From contig WFMF01000162.1 in assembly GCA_011033025.1 (NCBI GenBank), positions 248,001 to 312,000 on the forward strand: a stretch of DNA of 64,000 bases, written 5' to 3'. The position numbers and the translations under genes are program-made. The notes under the pieces are model-generated. The model saw only the letters and a list, made by a program, of their open reading frames with translations, had not been told where the DNA came from and did not search any database. Source of the DNA: Beroe forskalii (lineage: Eukaryota; Ctenophora; Nuda; Beroida; Beroidae). This document shows, in pieces, positions 1-13,129 of the stretch; the first letter of the stretch is position 1; each line of letters starts with the position of its first letter.

Positions 1-587
1 AGGCCCCAGATTTCAGAACCCCTACCCTTTTTTTCCAAAACTCCTCGGATTTCGAAATTAAAGACGAAATTTCAAAATCCAGAAAAAAGCTCCTTCTTGG
101 ATGCCAGCCACCAGCGCATCCAGGGAAGAAATACGTCATAAAATGACAAATCGTAGAAGCTCATAACTTCATAAAATCGGCGTTTCATATTTTGAAACAC
201 TGGTCTAAACCCAGCCTGGCTGATCCTTATGTAATGGGTTCGTTGCGATTTTTTCTCCTTCTAGAAATTTCACTTGAAAGTTGAATCTCAGAATGTCAAT
301 AATAGCGTTGCTTTTTACTGTAATTGATCTTGGAGAACTTGGCAAAAACTATGGTGGTAATAGTATGGGTGTAGGGGATACCGAAAATTCAGTTTCATCA
401 AAATTATAAATCTAAGCTTCCAAGTTTTCAATATACCCTGAATAAAATGAACTCAAAACGTTGAATTGAATAACATGAATTCATTATTGTGATATAATGA
501 TATTACATATTGCATTTGGACATGTTCGCGACCTTTTTTACGACCCCAATATTTCTTGAAGTTTCAATAACCCTAATTTCCCCTCAG
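1..587. other. Non-coding, probably intron of the zinc transporter
   Basis: AT-rich sequence without a convincing exon. The first exon visible downstream opens at a splice acceptor (CCCTCAG, ending at 587), so this stretch is most simply intron, with the transporter's first exon(s) lying before the window. Confidence 0.5.
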
Positions 588-3500
588 AGTGGTGGAGAAT
601 CAGGATCAGAATCGTCGGATGACCATTGCCATGAGATCGAGGAAGACCGAGACAGCCGGAATAAGGCTCGTAACCAACTCATCATCGCCTCCATAGTGTG
701 TCTGGTCTTCATGGTCGGAGAAATCATCGGTACGTCAGAGTGTCAGAGAGTGGGGGAGAGACGGGGATGAGAAGGGTCAGAAAGGGACTGGGTATCAGAG
801 AAGGGACTGGGTATCAGAGAAGGGACTGGGTATCAGAGAAGGGACTAGGTATCAGAGAAGGGACTGGGTATCAGAGAAGGGACTGGGTATCAGAGAAGGG
901 ACGGGGTATCAGAGAATGGACTGGGTATCAGAGAAGGGACTGGGTATCAGAGAAGGGACTGGGTATCAGAGAAGGGACTGGGTATCAGAGAAGGGACTGG
1001 GTATCAGAGAAGGGACTGGGTATCAGAGAAGGGACTGGGTATCAGAGAAAGGACTGGGTATCAGAGAAGGGACTGGGTATCAGAGAAGGGACTGGGTATC
1101 AGAGAAGGGACTGGGTATCAGAGAAGGGACTGGGTATCAGAGAAGGGACTGGGTATCAGAGAAAGGGACTGGGTATCAGAGAAAGGACTGGGTATCAGAG
1201 AAGGGACTGGGTATCAGAGAAGGGACTGGGTATCAGAGAAGGGACTGGGTATCAGAGAAGGGACTGGGTATCAGAGAAGGGACTGGGTATCAGAAGGTCA
1301 GAGAACGGACTGGGTATCAGAGAAAGGGACTGGGTATCAGAGAAGGGACTGGGTATCAGAGAAGGGACTGGGTATCAGAGAAGGGACTGGGTATCAGAGA
1401 AGGGACTGGGTATCAGAGAAGGGACTGGGTATCAGAGAAGGGACTAGGTATCAGAGAAAGGGACTGGGTATCAGAGAAGGGACTGGTTATCAGAGAAGGG
1501 ACTGGGTATCAGAGAAAAGGACTGGGTATCAGAAAGGGGACTGGGTATCAGTGAAGGGACTGAGTATCAGAGAAAAGGACTGGGTGTCAGAGAAGGGACT
1601 GGTTATCAGAGAGGGTACGAGAGTTATATAAGGAATAAGGGACAAGTTCATGAAAAGCTGACTTTATCACTCTATCTTCAATTCCAACCAAGCATGAGAT
1701 TTTGAATTCCTGACTTCCTGCAGGTGGGTACCTAGCGAACTCGCTAGCCATCATGACCGACGCTGCTCACATGCTCAGTGACTTCTCAAGTTTTTGTATA
1801 TCTCTCTTCGCTCTGTGGGTCGCCAAGAAACCCGCCACCCGCAACATGTCTCTAGGGTGGTACAGGGCCGAGGTGAGCTGCTTTCAGATTCCTCTTATTT
1901 CCGTCAATCAGCATGTATGTGTCACCTAAGAATTTTTTGAGAAAATGAGTCAAGATAACTTCCACTGCCCAAGATTGACTGTTGTGTAAGTATTGGAAAT
2001 GTAAACGACTTGATTCGCTTTATTGTGTTGCACTTTGTAGAGATTTCAAGTACCTCACCGCTCGTCTACGACAGGTAATGGGAGCTGTCAGCTCTGTCCT
2101 TATAATCTGGGTGTTAACTGGCGTTCTGGTGTACTTGGCAGTCAACCGGATGATCAACAGGGACTTTGAGATAGATGCTGACACCATGTTGATAACTGCT
2201 GCCTGTGGTGTTCTAGTCAATGTTCTGTGAGTAAGAAATTCTATCACTTCGATAATAGAATAACATCTTATACAGCTCGCTTTCTTAGAGTATTCGATTT
2301 TGTTCAATTAAATCCCGAATTAGATATTATGAAAAAGGTCCGAATATCAGATCAGTATTTGTTTTGTTCCGGGTTGTATCGGGATGCCCCCCCCCCCCAT
2401 AAACAGTTCTCTATCTCACCCCCTCTCCACCCCAGAATGGGTGTCTTGCTGCACCAGGGTGGAGGTCATGGACACAGTCACGGGGGAGGTGGTAACCATG
2501 GGCACAGCCACGGACACGGGCACAGCCACGGAGATGGTGAACCCAAGGAGAACATCAACGTGCGCGCGGCGTTCATACACGTTCTGGGAGACCTGATTCA
2601 GAGCCTTGGGGTTCTGATAGCTGCTTTCATCATCAAGTTCAACGTGAGTTACAAACTACCCACATCTCTTAGGACTCTCTAGCACTCCTTTACTGCTATT
2701 AATACAGCCTTTACTATTGTATTTACATTAGCGTATGTTTCATTAACATCTCCCACACTGGCTTCATGGGTAGATGATGTCAGGCAAGCCTAGAATAGGT
2801 ACTGAGTATTGAGTAACTTGAGTATGGGTGGGTATTGAGGGCGCTTACTCCTGAGTATCTCTCAATAGATTTCTCAATAAGATTATCTATTAGAGAGTTA
2901 GAGTGAGTTCGATAACTGTGAGTACCCTGTAAGTGGTAGAGATGTTGTATGTTCGGTTGGTTAAGCACTGATGGCCCGAGCTAACTATCCTTTTCTCCCT
3001 CAGCCGACGTGGTTGTTAGCTGACCCCATCTGCACCCTGCTCTTCAGTGTCATAGTCCTCTTCACCACCCTTACCATCATGAAGGATGCAGTCCATGTCC
3101 TCATGGAGGGTACGTGTCTTTAGGACCACATGTGTTGTTATTGGGTTCTATTAGTCCAATAGTTTCACGAGTCCATCGGAGCACCAAGAATAATCGTATT
3201 TATTTTGCAAACCGATTGACCAGTATTATCTTACTATCGAATTAACTTTTGAAATACAATCCGGACATACTGCAAGATGTAGTTTATGAATTTATCAATA
3301 ATATTCCTAGGTGTACCGAATAACATAAACTATAAAATGATGGAAGATGACCTAAAGGAGTTATCTGGGGTTGTGGCACTTCACAACTTGCACGTGTGGT
3401 CGCTAACACTCGATAAGTCAGCTCTAGCTGTACATCTTGCAATCGGTAAGTGCGATTCATGTTTACTGAGTTACTGGGAACCCATCGGCCATTACGCAGG

Positions 3501-3975
3501 CAATAGTAATACCACAAACAGGTTCACAACGGACAATACACAGTGCCAATTGATTTATTTTCATGGGCTTGAAGTTTGCTATAGAGTACACTTCCCTCCA
3601 CTACAGTCTACACTCAAGGGTAGTGTGCCTGTGTGACTCAAAGACCTGGTTCGCCTATATTTGTTTTATCACAAATATGCATTGAGGAATGGTTAGCTGA
3701 AGTTCAAGTTTTAGGGGTTGTATTTTTCCTTGATTTTAAATATATATAAGGGAGGATATAATTGTATACTGATACCAGTATTTATCGTTCATGTAGATTT
3801 TATTGTTACTTATAAACCCATCTCAGATCCCAACACGAATTCACAAGACTTGCTGAAAGAAGCCAATCGTCTGCTAAAGAAAAAGTACAGAATCTCTCAC
3901 TGCACGATACAGATAGAGTATTACCAACGAGCGATTATGGAGAACTGTAAAAAGTGCCAGCCCCCCACGAAATAG
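588..3975 (+). CDS. SLC30A2-like: Zinc transporter, cation diffusion facilitator family (ZnT-2/3/8-like), 5' partial
   Basis: Moves Zn2+ out of the cytosol into vesicles in exchange for protons, as known for the ZnT family. Seven exons join in phase with GT-AG borders: 588-729, 1724-1872, 2075-2226, 2436-2643, 3004-3109, 3311-3445, 3827-3975, giving 346 residues to the stop. Numbering from the first visible residue: an N-terminal HCH (13-15), the TM2 metal site HMLSD (H63, D67), a His-rich cytosolic loop of HGHSHG units (about 159-180), the TM5 site HVLGD (H196, D200), then the C-terminal domain with LHNLHVWSL. Order and spacing match ZnT-2/3/8; which paralogue cannot be told. The initiator ATG lies outside the window. 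The intron after 729 carries a large minisatellite. All catalytic His/Asp residues are present, so the gene looks functional. Confidence 0.93.
771..1614. repeat. 19-bp minisatellite in zinc transporter intron
   Basis: About 44 head-to-tail copies of a unit close to GGGACTGGGTATCAGAGAA fill most of the intron between 729 and 1724. Variants are mostly single-base changes or one extra A or G. Because 19 is not a multiple of three, the array is open in several frames and yields false ORFs. Confidence 0.97.
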
Positions 3976-5503
3976 CATCTAGTTGGGACACTTGTTTTGT
4001 TAGGTCTGATTCTTTTAGTAGTTATTCTGAAGTGGACCTATAGAATGAAATACATTGATACATCACCCTACCTTCATGCAAACATCAAATCTCTAGAGCG
4101 GCAGATGATAGTACATGTGATTGTTTGGAATCTACCAAGCGAGTAGTTTTATATATAACAGAAAACTTTCTACTAAGTTACAACATAAGTTCTACATAAC
4201 CATCAATAAATCCCATACTCCCATCAATCACACTCACATTGAGAGTCAAGACTATTATCTTATTATTGTCAGTAAGGAAGCTTATTACCTTTAGTGCTCC
4301 AAATCCGGTTGCAGAGTAATGAAGCATTGATCAATCATCAATCAGTGTGCGACTCTCATTTATCAGATGCATCTTTAATCATTTGATTGTATTAGAAAAC
4401 GATTTCCAAGCGCCTTGGGACATAACATCTAACATCTAGCTGACAACAATGCTAAGATTAGGAACTTCAACAGGCATTTCCTATACAATTCCATTATTTT
4501 CGTGACGGATTATGATAAAAATGACGTAAACTTTTCAATTTGTTTCAAATATCTCAATTTGCCCAGTTTCAAGTTTTCAGTCACGCGCTCCGTTTACGAA
4601 ATACGGACACGATTATTATATAATACGGTTAAATCAGTATCACATGCGTATATAAACATATAAATAAGGAACACTTGGAAATTTCAGAATCATTCACATA
4701 ATAATTCAACTTGAAATTTTATCATAATTAAGTATAATTAGCAGGTTGTTATTAAAGTCTGCTGCTCATAATATCAAACATGACCAGATTGAGAAATTTT
4801 CACAAATATGTTCAATCTTTGGCAGGATTCTCAAAGTTTCTAAATAAATTGGTTGATTGGTGAGGCGGTATTTTCTATTTATTTAACGAATTTCAAATGA
4901 TATACTACAAATGAATAAATCAAGTGATGATTGCTCAACTACTAGAATATATCCTATGGAGTTTCACTTCAGTCCCAGAATCAATGAATAGAATTAAAGA
5001 ATTTTACTATTTTTAGTTTCACAATTCTTACCGTTACTCGTTCTTTATTAATTCATTTAATGAGAATTGTTAACTTATCAAATTTAGTATTCAGTTTTAT
5101 GTTCCAGTTTATTGATGTAATGATCAGTCGAATATTAGAATATTGAATTAAAAGCTCATTTAATAGCGATCTAAATTACCGAATTGTTAATAATATCAGA
5201 ACTAAATTGTTTATATAGAAAACGTTCGTGTTTTAATGGATGAGTTAATAAAGAAAGAGAAATCCACCATACGCAGGCGACCGCGCCCCATTATTTTAAA
5301 TACCGTTGCAAGTGATAAATGTACTATTTGTTTTGTGGTTTTAACTATTAGACTCTAGGTCAACTTTTCATGTCATAGCAGTATAATCATGCAAAAAGAA
5401 ATGTAATATGGAATTCTTTTGAATGAAATAATGACTTGAATTATTTAATTTTCTAACACTTTTTGTAATACATACATTAGAATGTAAACTTCCATATCTG
5501 GTA
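3976..5503. other. 3' UTR and AT-rich intergenic sequence
   Basis: Apart from the poly(A) signal, no coding exon, RNA gene or repeat structure was recognised here. Confidence 0.5.
4205..4210 (+). other. Poly(A) signal AATAAA of the zinc transporter
   Basis: First canonical AATAAA after the stop at 3975, giving a 3' UTR of roughly 250 nt. Position fits; use is inferred. Confidence 0.5.
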
Positions 5504-5899
5504 TCATAACTGCCCAACAGTTCCGTTAGTTAGTTCGTTAATAAATCATCATCAGCTGACGAATGCAGAAAAACGATACTCATAGCAGAGCTCAATTAGA
5601 AATTCGAATTGCCGTATTTCTGTTTCATACGTGGGACTACGAATCGGCAGTTTTAGCTTAGCCCAAAGGTCTCAGGTGGGTAAGTTAATATACGTCTTAC
5701 ACAACCCTCGTTTTATGCTGAATTGCCCTTGCTGTATAATTATGAGCGCCAGAAGTACCCTCATACAATGGCACCTATCATAAATTTACCATTCTTTTTA
5801 ATGACAATGACGTCACTATTATTCGCTTCGGCCTAAAAGTATAAAATCCTACTGCTGCTTTGCACGTCAGAGGATCACTGTGGTGTTGGGCAGCTATGA
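5504..5899. mobile_element. MITE candidate, Tc1/mariner-like ends
   Basis: Imperfect inverted ends: the left reads TCATAACTGCCCAACA and the right, reversed, TCATAGCTGCCCAACA. Each is bordered by TA, the target duplication of Tc1/mariner elements. The roughly 400 bp between them has no ORF. Confidence 0.5.
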
Positions 5900-6566
5900 T
5901 AGCTAATTTGTGTAATAGAAGAAGGTATATTATATGAGTTTGCCCATATCAAAGCTCGACCAATCAGAGCCCAGTACAATGCAAATTCTGCGCCATGATT
6001 GGGTAGAGATCAACGCGCCGTGGGGCATGTAGTTATATACCGCCGATGTTACAGTGTTCTTAGTGACTGTACAGTGTTCTTAGTTACTGTTTTGTACTGA
6101 GTATTAATTGTTTAAGTGTTGTTATCATGAGCTACATTGTTTCTTATTGCCTATTAGAACTTACTCATTAAATGGGACAATATAATGCAAATCTATCTCT
6201 TGGCTCGATCTGAATTTCACCAAAATATTTGAATTTGTGGTATTCGTTGATTTGAGAAGTTTAATTGATTGCATTGGTAGAGGACACTGATTGAGTATAG
6301 AAGTGGCACATTTCGGTTTCAGAGACAGAGCATTAGAGAGAATTGTTGTATAATTGATATTTATTCTGGATTTTACAGAATTTTCGATGCATCATAAATT
6401 GTTGTTTTACTTTTTCACGTATTCCTTTTCGCCCATGCTTGAATTAAAACGAATGTCTACAAAATTTTTATGTCATTCCAATTATTTCATTCCAATCAGG
6501 AGACACTTTCAAGAAGGGGCTTCCCCCCCTGGAAACTTGGAAATAATTTCTTCAAGATAACGGGTA

Positions 6567-6713
6567 TGTGTGCACATGGATCGATCGGAAGATCCGTCGA
6601 AAGAACGCGCAAATTACAGTGCACGCGCAATGCTGTTATTTGCTTTTTATTGAATTTCTATTGAAATTTATGCATTTTTTCGACAGATCTTTCCGTCGAT
6701 CCATGTTCACACA
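6567..6713. mobile_element. MITE, TA target site, TGTGTGCA ends
   Basis: A 147-bp unit whose ends are inverted copies over about 38 bp, starting TGTGTGCACATGGATCG on the left and TGTGTGAACATGGATCG on the right, with TA on both sides. No coding capacity. The terminal octamer TGTGTGCA recurs in the element at 34573. Confidence 0.75.
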
Positions 6714-6915
6714 TATGGGTTATGGTTGCCCAAGGTGAATCAGATATTTAGATATGTTTTGATCCCCACACTCCTGGGCGCAGCCATGTCGGCCACGACC
6801 AGTTTTACTTCAAAACGTTAAAAAAGGTTCGGTAAAATTTGAAGTGTTCAATCGATTGGTAACGACCCTCGAGTGAACATGCATATTTCAGCTTTATTAC
6901 TCCGAAAAAGTTGAG

Positions 6916-7030
6916 TTCATACTTTTCATTATCAGTTCATACTTTTCATTATCAGTCCATACTTTTCATTATCAGTTCATACTTTTCATTATCAGTTCAT
7001 ACTTTTCATTATCAGTTCATACTTTTCATT
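6916..7030. repeat. 20-bp tandem repeat
   Basis: Six copies of TTCATACTTTTCATTATCAG, nearly identical, just before the retroelement ORF at 7111. It could be the 5' region of that element. Confidence 0.9.
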
Positions 7031-7110
7031 TTGCTCTCTGTTATCAGCACTCGTTATCGAAACTTGCATGTTACACAGCCTTGCTGTGCTGCTGAATTGT
7101 ACACATCGCA

Positions 7111-7919
7111 ATGTACAATAAAGAATACTCAATGCACTCCGTACTGGAAATGGAGCGAGATTTAGAGAAATCCTTGCAGGAGATCATGAAAGTGAAGCAG
7201 TTGGGGGAACTGAGCCAGACAGTTTTGAAGCAGGCAAACAAAGACACGGTTATTAAGCTTGTTAATGTCCTCACAAGTTCGTTGAAACGTAGCGGTGAAC
7301 TGCTACGTGCTGCTGGGGCTGATGTTGAACAATTACAGGCAGATCAGATAAAGCTTCAGAAAGATTTGTTGGCAGAAAAAGAGGAGAGTGTGCAAAGCAA
7401 AGACAAAGAGCTGAAGGATATGAAGAAGACCGTGACCAAAGAAATGAAGAGCTGGGCCGACGTCGTCAGCAAGAATGTGAAGAGCGCAGAAATCACCCCT
7501 AGCGTGATAAAAGAGGCGGTGAAATCTGCTGTTGAAGAGGACAGAGGAGAGGAGGACAGGTCTCACAACGTCATGGTGTACGGGTTGGAGGAAAAAGATC
7601 CCGGGGACGAGCAAAATCTGCAGCTTCGTACTCTGATAAAGGAGCTGGACTCTGGCGTGGACTTGGATAAAGTCAGGTATGCAAGGCTTGGTGCGGTCAA
7701 GGAGGGCAGCGCGAGACCCGTCCAGCTAACGTTTGAGAAAAGGACTGTGTACCTTGGGTTCTTTCACGAAGCCGGGTACTCAAGGACAGTGATCAGTTCT
7801 CCTCTGTGTTTCTGGGACCTGACCGCAGTGTGGAGGAGCGGCAAGCTCACAGGAAACTGGTTGAGGAGATGAAGAAAAAACGTCTGGAGATCCCTGATAG
7901 GGTGGTTTTCATCAGATAG
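7111..7919 (+). pseudogene. LINE ORF1-type coiled-coil/RRM protein, frameshifted, no ORF2
   Basis: RNA-binding ORF1 protein of a non-LTR retrotransposon. Residues about 65-115 are strongly heptad-like and charged (coiled coil), followed by SWADVVSKN and RSHNVMVYGLEE, the start of an RRM-like domain typical of these ORF1 proteins. The first frame runs 7111-7872, but family-like sequence (VFLGPDRSVEERQAHRKLV) continues in another frame to a stop at 7917-7919, so one indel lies near 7755-7775; this may be decay or a base-calling error. No endonuclease or reverse transcriptase follows, so this is an orphan ORF1. It is more GC-rich than its surroundings. The exact start codon is uncertain. Confidence 0.7.
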
Positions 7920-8774
7920 GGTTCTGTCTGTTCAAAACCACGACAAACAGACGATCAGGACTGATGCTTTGTGGGCGTGCTTTATTTGGTCATTGATTTT
8001 TTTTGATATGGCGAGTGTAATTTGATTAATCTTGAAGATGAGTTTTCAGCTTATCTTTTGCTATTTGCTATGTATGGATACACGTACAGATAGCCGCATT
8101 TTTGAAAAGAGGCCATTTTTTGTCTTAATGTGCTGGCATACAGGAATTAAGTTTTTCTCGCAGTATAATTCGACTATGAGGAGATATTTGATTGTTATTT
8201 GTATATATTATGTTCATTACCTTCTGCCCATAAAAGAGGCAAACCCCCACGGGGTTTTTTCAATCAATCAGAGTTACGACCGAAAAAGAATGTCATTATA
8301 TCCAGAGCATGCACAAGCCTTCACAGCGTGGCCAAATAACTATGTTATTGTTTATCAATACGATTTACAATGTTAATAATTGCAATTGATAGAGGGGCCA
8401 TATGGCTTAAATGGGCTTAACAGCTTCCTTGCGTTTGACATTTGATGCCAACACAACTTACTATTATCTTCGATCTTGATTTCACTTATTTCACACTGAT
8501 CATGCCACAGCGAAGAATCCGACCATTCCTGAATTTGTTTAAAAAGCATGGCTAGATTTTTAAAAATCCGTGTGTTCGATGCAAGCTACACATCAAACAC
8601 TCTGTATATAAGTATATAGTCCAGTGTTAATACTTTGATAAAAGACTCGTTGCCATCTCTTTGATATACGTTATAATATCAAAGAGAATGTATTTTCACT
8701 TCTTGTGCATTGTTCTACAGTGTGGTGTCTCTCACCGTGACTCTACAACAATACAAATAAAATATGCTCGAATT
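7920..8774. other. Non-coding, possible 3' part of the ORF1 element
   Basis: A 114-codon open frame at 8032-8376 shows no recognisable domain and is probably chance. The GC-rich hairpin AAACCCCCACGGGGTTTTTT lies near 8248. Nothing else was recognised. Confidence 0.4.
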
Positions 8775-9578
8775 GTTGAAGTGTTTCAAATCTCCCTATT
8801 CAGCTATTCTATGCGCGGGTTTCTTGTCATAGACATAATTTTGGAAAGTAAAGTTCTAAGAAAATTATTCATAATTATAAAAAGGTAAATTATTGATGGT
8901 AACTTTGTAATTTCAAGGAACACGCCATAAAAGCATAAGGTGCAGAGGTATGAGACGTTTAGAAGTTTAGACTTTATTAAGACCTAGACAGGTATCCTCG
9001 ACATACGCTGCTGTTCATTTGTCTCGAATCATTTTCTACTCAGGACTTGTGTTGACTCGACAATTGATAGGTATCTCAAATAAATTGAAAACTGGAGGTT
9101 AAGGGAAGGACCAATGGTCTAGTGAATATTATGTAGGTAAGAGGTAATCTAATTTGGTTATCTTGGTGCCGAAAATAACTGCATTATAAGATTATATGCT
9201 AATGCTGGGCGGCAATTTCCTGAAATTCTGTCACTTGACACTGATTAGGACACCCCATTCAACTGGTTATCATAAAATATGGAGTACGTCATCAACGGAT
9301 ATTTCATGTTTTGGCAATGTTTTGAGCCTTTGTATTCAGAATTGCTGCATCTTGCTTTGCTTCGTTTTATTATCATCATGGAATTCGTTTATGAATTGTC
9401 CCTTTATCCCTTTAATAAATAGCCTCCTAATTCATGGCCTCACGAGTTATGGGCAACTCCATTATTTGGACCTGTTTATGATTACACTTAATAACCTCAC
9501 CAACATGGGGACTTCACTAATTGACATATTATAACCACTCACTAGCGTTCTGCGTTCGTAGATGCGTTCAATTGTTTA
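8775..9578. repeat. Duplicated block, copy A
   Basis: About 804 bp that recur almost unchanged at 12317-13129. Differences are a few substitutions and short indels, for example a 7-bp CCTTTAT duplication in the second copy. No coding content. Confidence 0.95.
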
Positions 9579-11280
9579 CAACGATGTAGGAAGATGTCAT
9601 GAGGCAGTAGGGCCACTTTTGATGTGAAAGTAGTCACGTGACTTCATGTCACGTGACTTTTGGTCACGAGATCATCTTGATAAATTTTGGCCAGGCACTA
9701 AAATCAATGTTGCATCTAAACGTTTATCCAGTAAATTTTATTTTTAAACAACATATTATGCAAAAAAGATCAGATAAACCAAATCAACCATAACCTACGA
9801 TTATATACTTTTGATCATCTTAACAAGAAATTGAGACTTCCGACCATCACTCATCAGGGCATGACATAATAAGATGATATTGCTCATGACAGCCCAAGCC
9901 CCAAGGTCATGAGTTAAATAAACACTATAGGTTGTAATTGCTGTATGGCTAACCAAGTTTACAGTTACATTCTAGTGAAATCAAATTTGGTGAGATAAAA
10001 GTATGGAAACTGCCCTATAGATACTGTATGAAACATGGAAAAAAAAGAAAATTATTATATAACCCATGTTTTCTGGCCTTGAAAGCAGTAGGGCCAAAGT
10101 ATACTTTGGCCCTATTGAATGCAGTAGGGCCATGGCCCTAGACTGGAGCTCCGAAATATCTTCGTAACATAGTTCGTAAATATCTAAGAACTTCTGGCAT
10201 GAACTTCTACTCGTGACTCACATGAAACTTTTGCTTCGTAACTCTACGAACGAAATTCATAGATAATGTCTCACACGAACGGCATTTTACGAAGAAGGTT
10301 ACCACAAATTGATTAAATTATCTGACCCGTGATTGATAATGATAATGACTATATGAAGTACTATACACCATGCCTAATATGGGACAATTGCCTATCCTTT
10401 GAGATGTGTTTGATCACCGGAGAAGCAGAGGCTCATACAGGTCAATAGCTTGTTATTATAGGACATTGTTTGAACATGGAATGCATTACACCTTCCAGTT
10501 TGTGCCTCACCGCCTCTTCAGTTCTTAGGTTTTACGCAAAAGTTCATACTTAACTGAAACATACTTAACTGAAACAAAGATCATTCATGTTTGTTCCAAA
10601 GCAAAATACTACCCTTTCCATCATAGGTACAATTACCTCTAGGTACAATTATACCTCTATGAATACCTTCTGAACTACTGAGCAATTGACTTATCCAAAA
10701 CAATTAAGGCAGTTGGAATACAAAATGCTGGAAATCCTTTCGAGACTCAATCATTAATTTTAGGTAAGATCTGACTTCCAGCCAAATACCATCCTTTCCC
10801 CAATGCTAAATATGGAAAATAGTCTCATGATTTGATTATATCATTGATTATCTATGAGATGATTTGCTTGACTTAGCACCTAAACCAAATTCTGCGGATT
10901 TACGAACTATAAAACCTTCGTAAGTACAGCTTGAGGTGCACTTACGAACTTCTATGATTTTTACCGAGTTATTGTCTAACTTAAGAAGATCGTAGAGCAG
11001 AAGACTTTAAGAAGAGTCACTGTGACTTATTATCCACCGATTAAAGTGGTCACGGGAGACTTACGAAGACAAAAAATAGAAGTTCAAACTCAGTTGAGAA
11101 GATCGTAACTTTTGAGATAAGAAGATCGTAAACTAAGCTCTCGTGAGCCACCATGTACCTATCTGTAACTTCACATTTCCTTCTGTAACATAGTTCAGTG
11201 TATTTTAATAGCCAGGACAGAGCCTAGAGCCTATCAATGAAAAACATTTGGCCCACCCTACTCCTACACTGATTGCTTTA
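9579..11280. mobile_element. 1.7-kb insertion present in one of two copies, TTTA duplicated
   Basis: In the other copy, sequence runs straight through TTGTTTAACAC (about 13124-13134). Here the same site is interrupted, with TTTA at both edges (9575-9578 and 11277-11280). Weak inverted similarity exists near the ends: GTAGGA and GTAGGGCCA motifs inside the left edge match the reverse complement of the right edge. The interior carries several GCAGTAGGGCCA motifs and no long ORF. Probably a non-autonomous DNA transposon; superfamily not assigned. Confidence 0.6.
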
Positions 11281-12316
11281 ACACCTATTTCGATCATCAT
11301 TCATACTGTATTCACCCTTCACCACTTTAAGGGGAAATTTGGGAAAAAATTTCCCCCCTGGTTTTCATAAAAAATTTTGGTTTTAAAAAGGATTTTCTTT
11401 TAAAATTTTTTAACTTTTTCTTTTATCTTCCTTTTTTTGTTTTTTTATCATTAGGGTTTTTAAAACGAAATTCCCTTTTTTTCAAAAAAATTAATGGAAA
11501 TCGTTTTAACTCCCGGTCATTTGGGCCTTTTTTCTTTCAGGATTTACCAAACCAAAAAAGGTATTTTTTGGCCATCCATGGATCTTTCAGGGGGATTCCC
11601 AATTGACACATTATTATAACCACTCCTTTAAAATTAAAATCTGGTTCAAAAACTTGGACCCACATTAAGCGGGGTGGAACAAAATTTAATTTTTAGAAAA
11701 ACATTGGATTGCATTTGAAAAAGATGTGCAAGTATGTTGGCCCTTTTTCGGGATCTTTTGATAACCAAAAAACTTCCTTTTTTCATGCAACAAAATGGGG
11801 AAAAAATAGTTCAAATTTAAACATCATAAACCAAAAATTGGGGGGAAAAAAATTCATTATTCATTTTTAAAATATTTCAAGTCGCTAATTTGATTTTGGG
11901 AAAATTGGAATTTTTATGGAATTTCCCAAATATAAAAGTAAGAAAATGCACATGACATCAAAAGGGGTCCTTGAAATTGTTTTACATCTGAAAATCTGAG
12001 ATTATAAAAAGCATGTCTCATGATTCCTTTATCTTTGGTGGTTTTTGATTAAGCCACGCCTAAATTAACATTTTTTTCAACCCAACTGAGATAATATCAC
12101 TTTAAGCAACCCCTTTTGGTACCTTTTTCACGGGTTTAGCGAGGAGGAAAAATAATTGCCCCTTTCCCCCGAATCGGACTTTGGGCAGTGTCCCCACTCC
12201 CGGGCCATTTAGTAGCCTACAATTACCCCCTTGGTAACCATGGTTCTACATTACTTAGACTGGCACTGACCCGTTATAACCACCAAAATTTAATCCCCAA
12301 AACCCCTGATCTTGCT
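11281..12316. other. Distorted copy of 13130-14373, likely low-quality sequence
   Basis: Block by block this follows 13130-14373 (TATTTCGATCATCATTCATA, the ATCCATGGAT segment, the CAATTGACACATTATTATAA segment), but homopolymers are lengthened and pieces dropped. Its last 150 bp mirror ENOSF1 exon 1 (CAGTGTCC, GTAGCCTAC, GGTAACCATGGTT, CTGGCACTGACC) with the frame destroyed. It should not be called a second ENOSF1 gene. Confidence 0.85.
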
Positions 12317-13129
12317 GTTGAAGTGTTTCAAATCTCCCTATTCAGCTATTCTATGCGCGGGTTTCTTGTCATAGACATAATTTTGGAAAGTAAAGTTCTA
12401 AGAAAATTATTCATAATTATAAAAAGGTAAATTATTGATGGTAACTTTGTAATTTCAAGGAACACGCCATAAAAGCATAAGGTGCAGAGGTATGAGACGT
12501 TTAGAAGTTTAGACTTTATTAAGACCTAGACAGGTATCCTCGACATACGCTGCTGTTCATTTGTCTCGAATCATTTTCTACTCAGGACTTGTGTTGACTC
12601 GACAATTGATAGGTATCTCAAATAAATTGAAAAACTGGAGGTTAAGGGAAGGACCAATGGTCTAGTGAATATTATGTAGGTAAGAGGTAATCTAATTTGG
12701 TTATCTTGGTGCCGAAAATAACTGCATTATAAGATTATATGCTAATGCTGGGCGGCAATTTCCTGAAATTCTGTCACTTGACACTGATTAGAACGCCTCA
12801 TTCAACTGGTTATCATAAAATATGGAGTACGTCATCAACGGATATTTCATGTTTTGGCAATGTTTTGAGCCTTTGTATTCAGAATTGCTGCATCTTGCTT
12901 TGCTTCGTTTTATTATCATCATGGAATTCGTTTATGAATTGTCCCTTTATCCTTTATCCCTTTAATAAATAGCCTCCTAATTCATGGCCTCACGAGTTAT
13001 GGGCAACTCCATTATTTGGACCTGTTTATGATTACACTTAATAACCTCGCACCAACATGAGACTTCACTAATTGACATATTATAACCACTCACTAGCGTT
13101 CTGCGTTCGTAGATGCGTTCAATTGTTTA
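12317..13129. repeat. Duplicated block, copy A'
   Basis: Near-identical copy of 8775-9578, joined on its left to the broken ENOSF1-like sequence at 12316 and on its right, without the 1.7-kb insertion, to the region leading to ENOSF1. Confidence 0.95.

Noticed and set aside
698..1554. Long open frames with [22 protein letters not shown] repeats
   Set aside because: Made by the 19-bp intronic minisatellite; good splice sites on either side show the region is removed.
12188..12430. 80-codon frame with an ENOSF1-like start
   Set aside because: Crosses the artificial junction at 12316/12317 between a distorted exon copy and an unrelated duplicated block.
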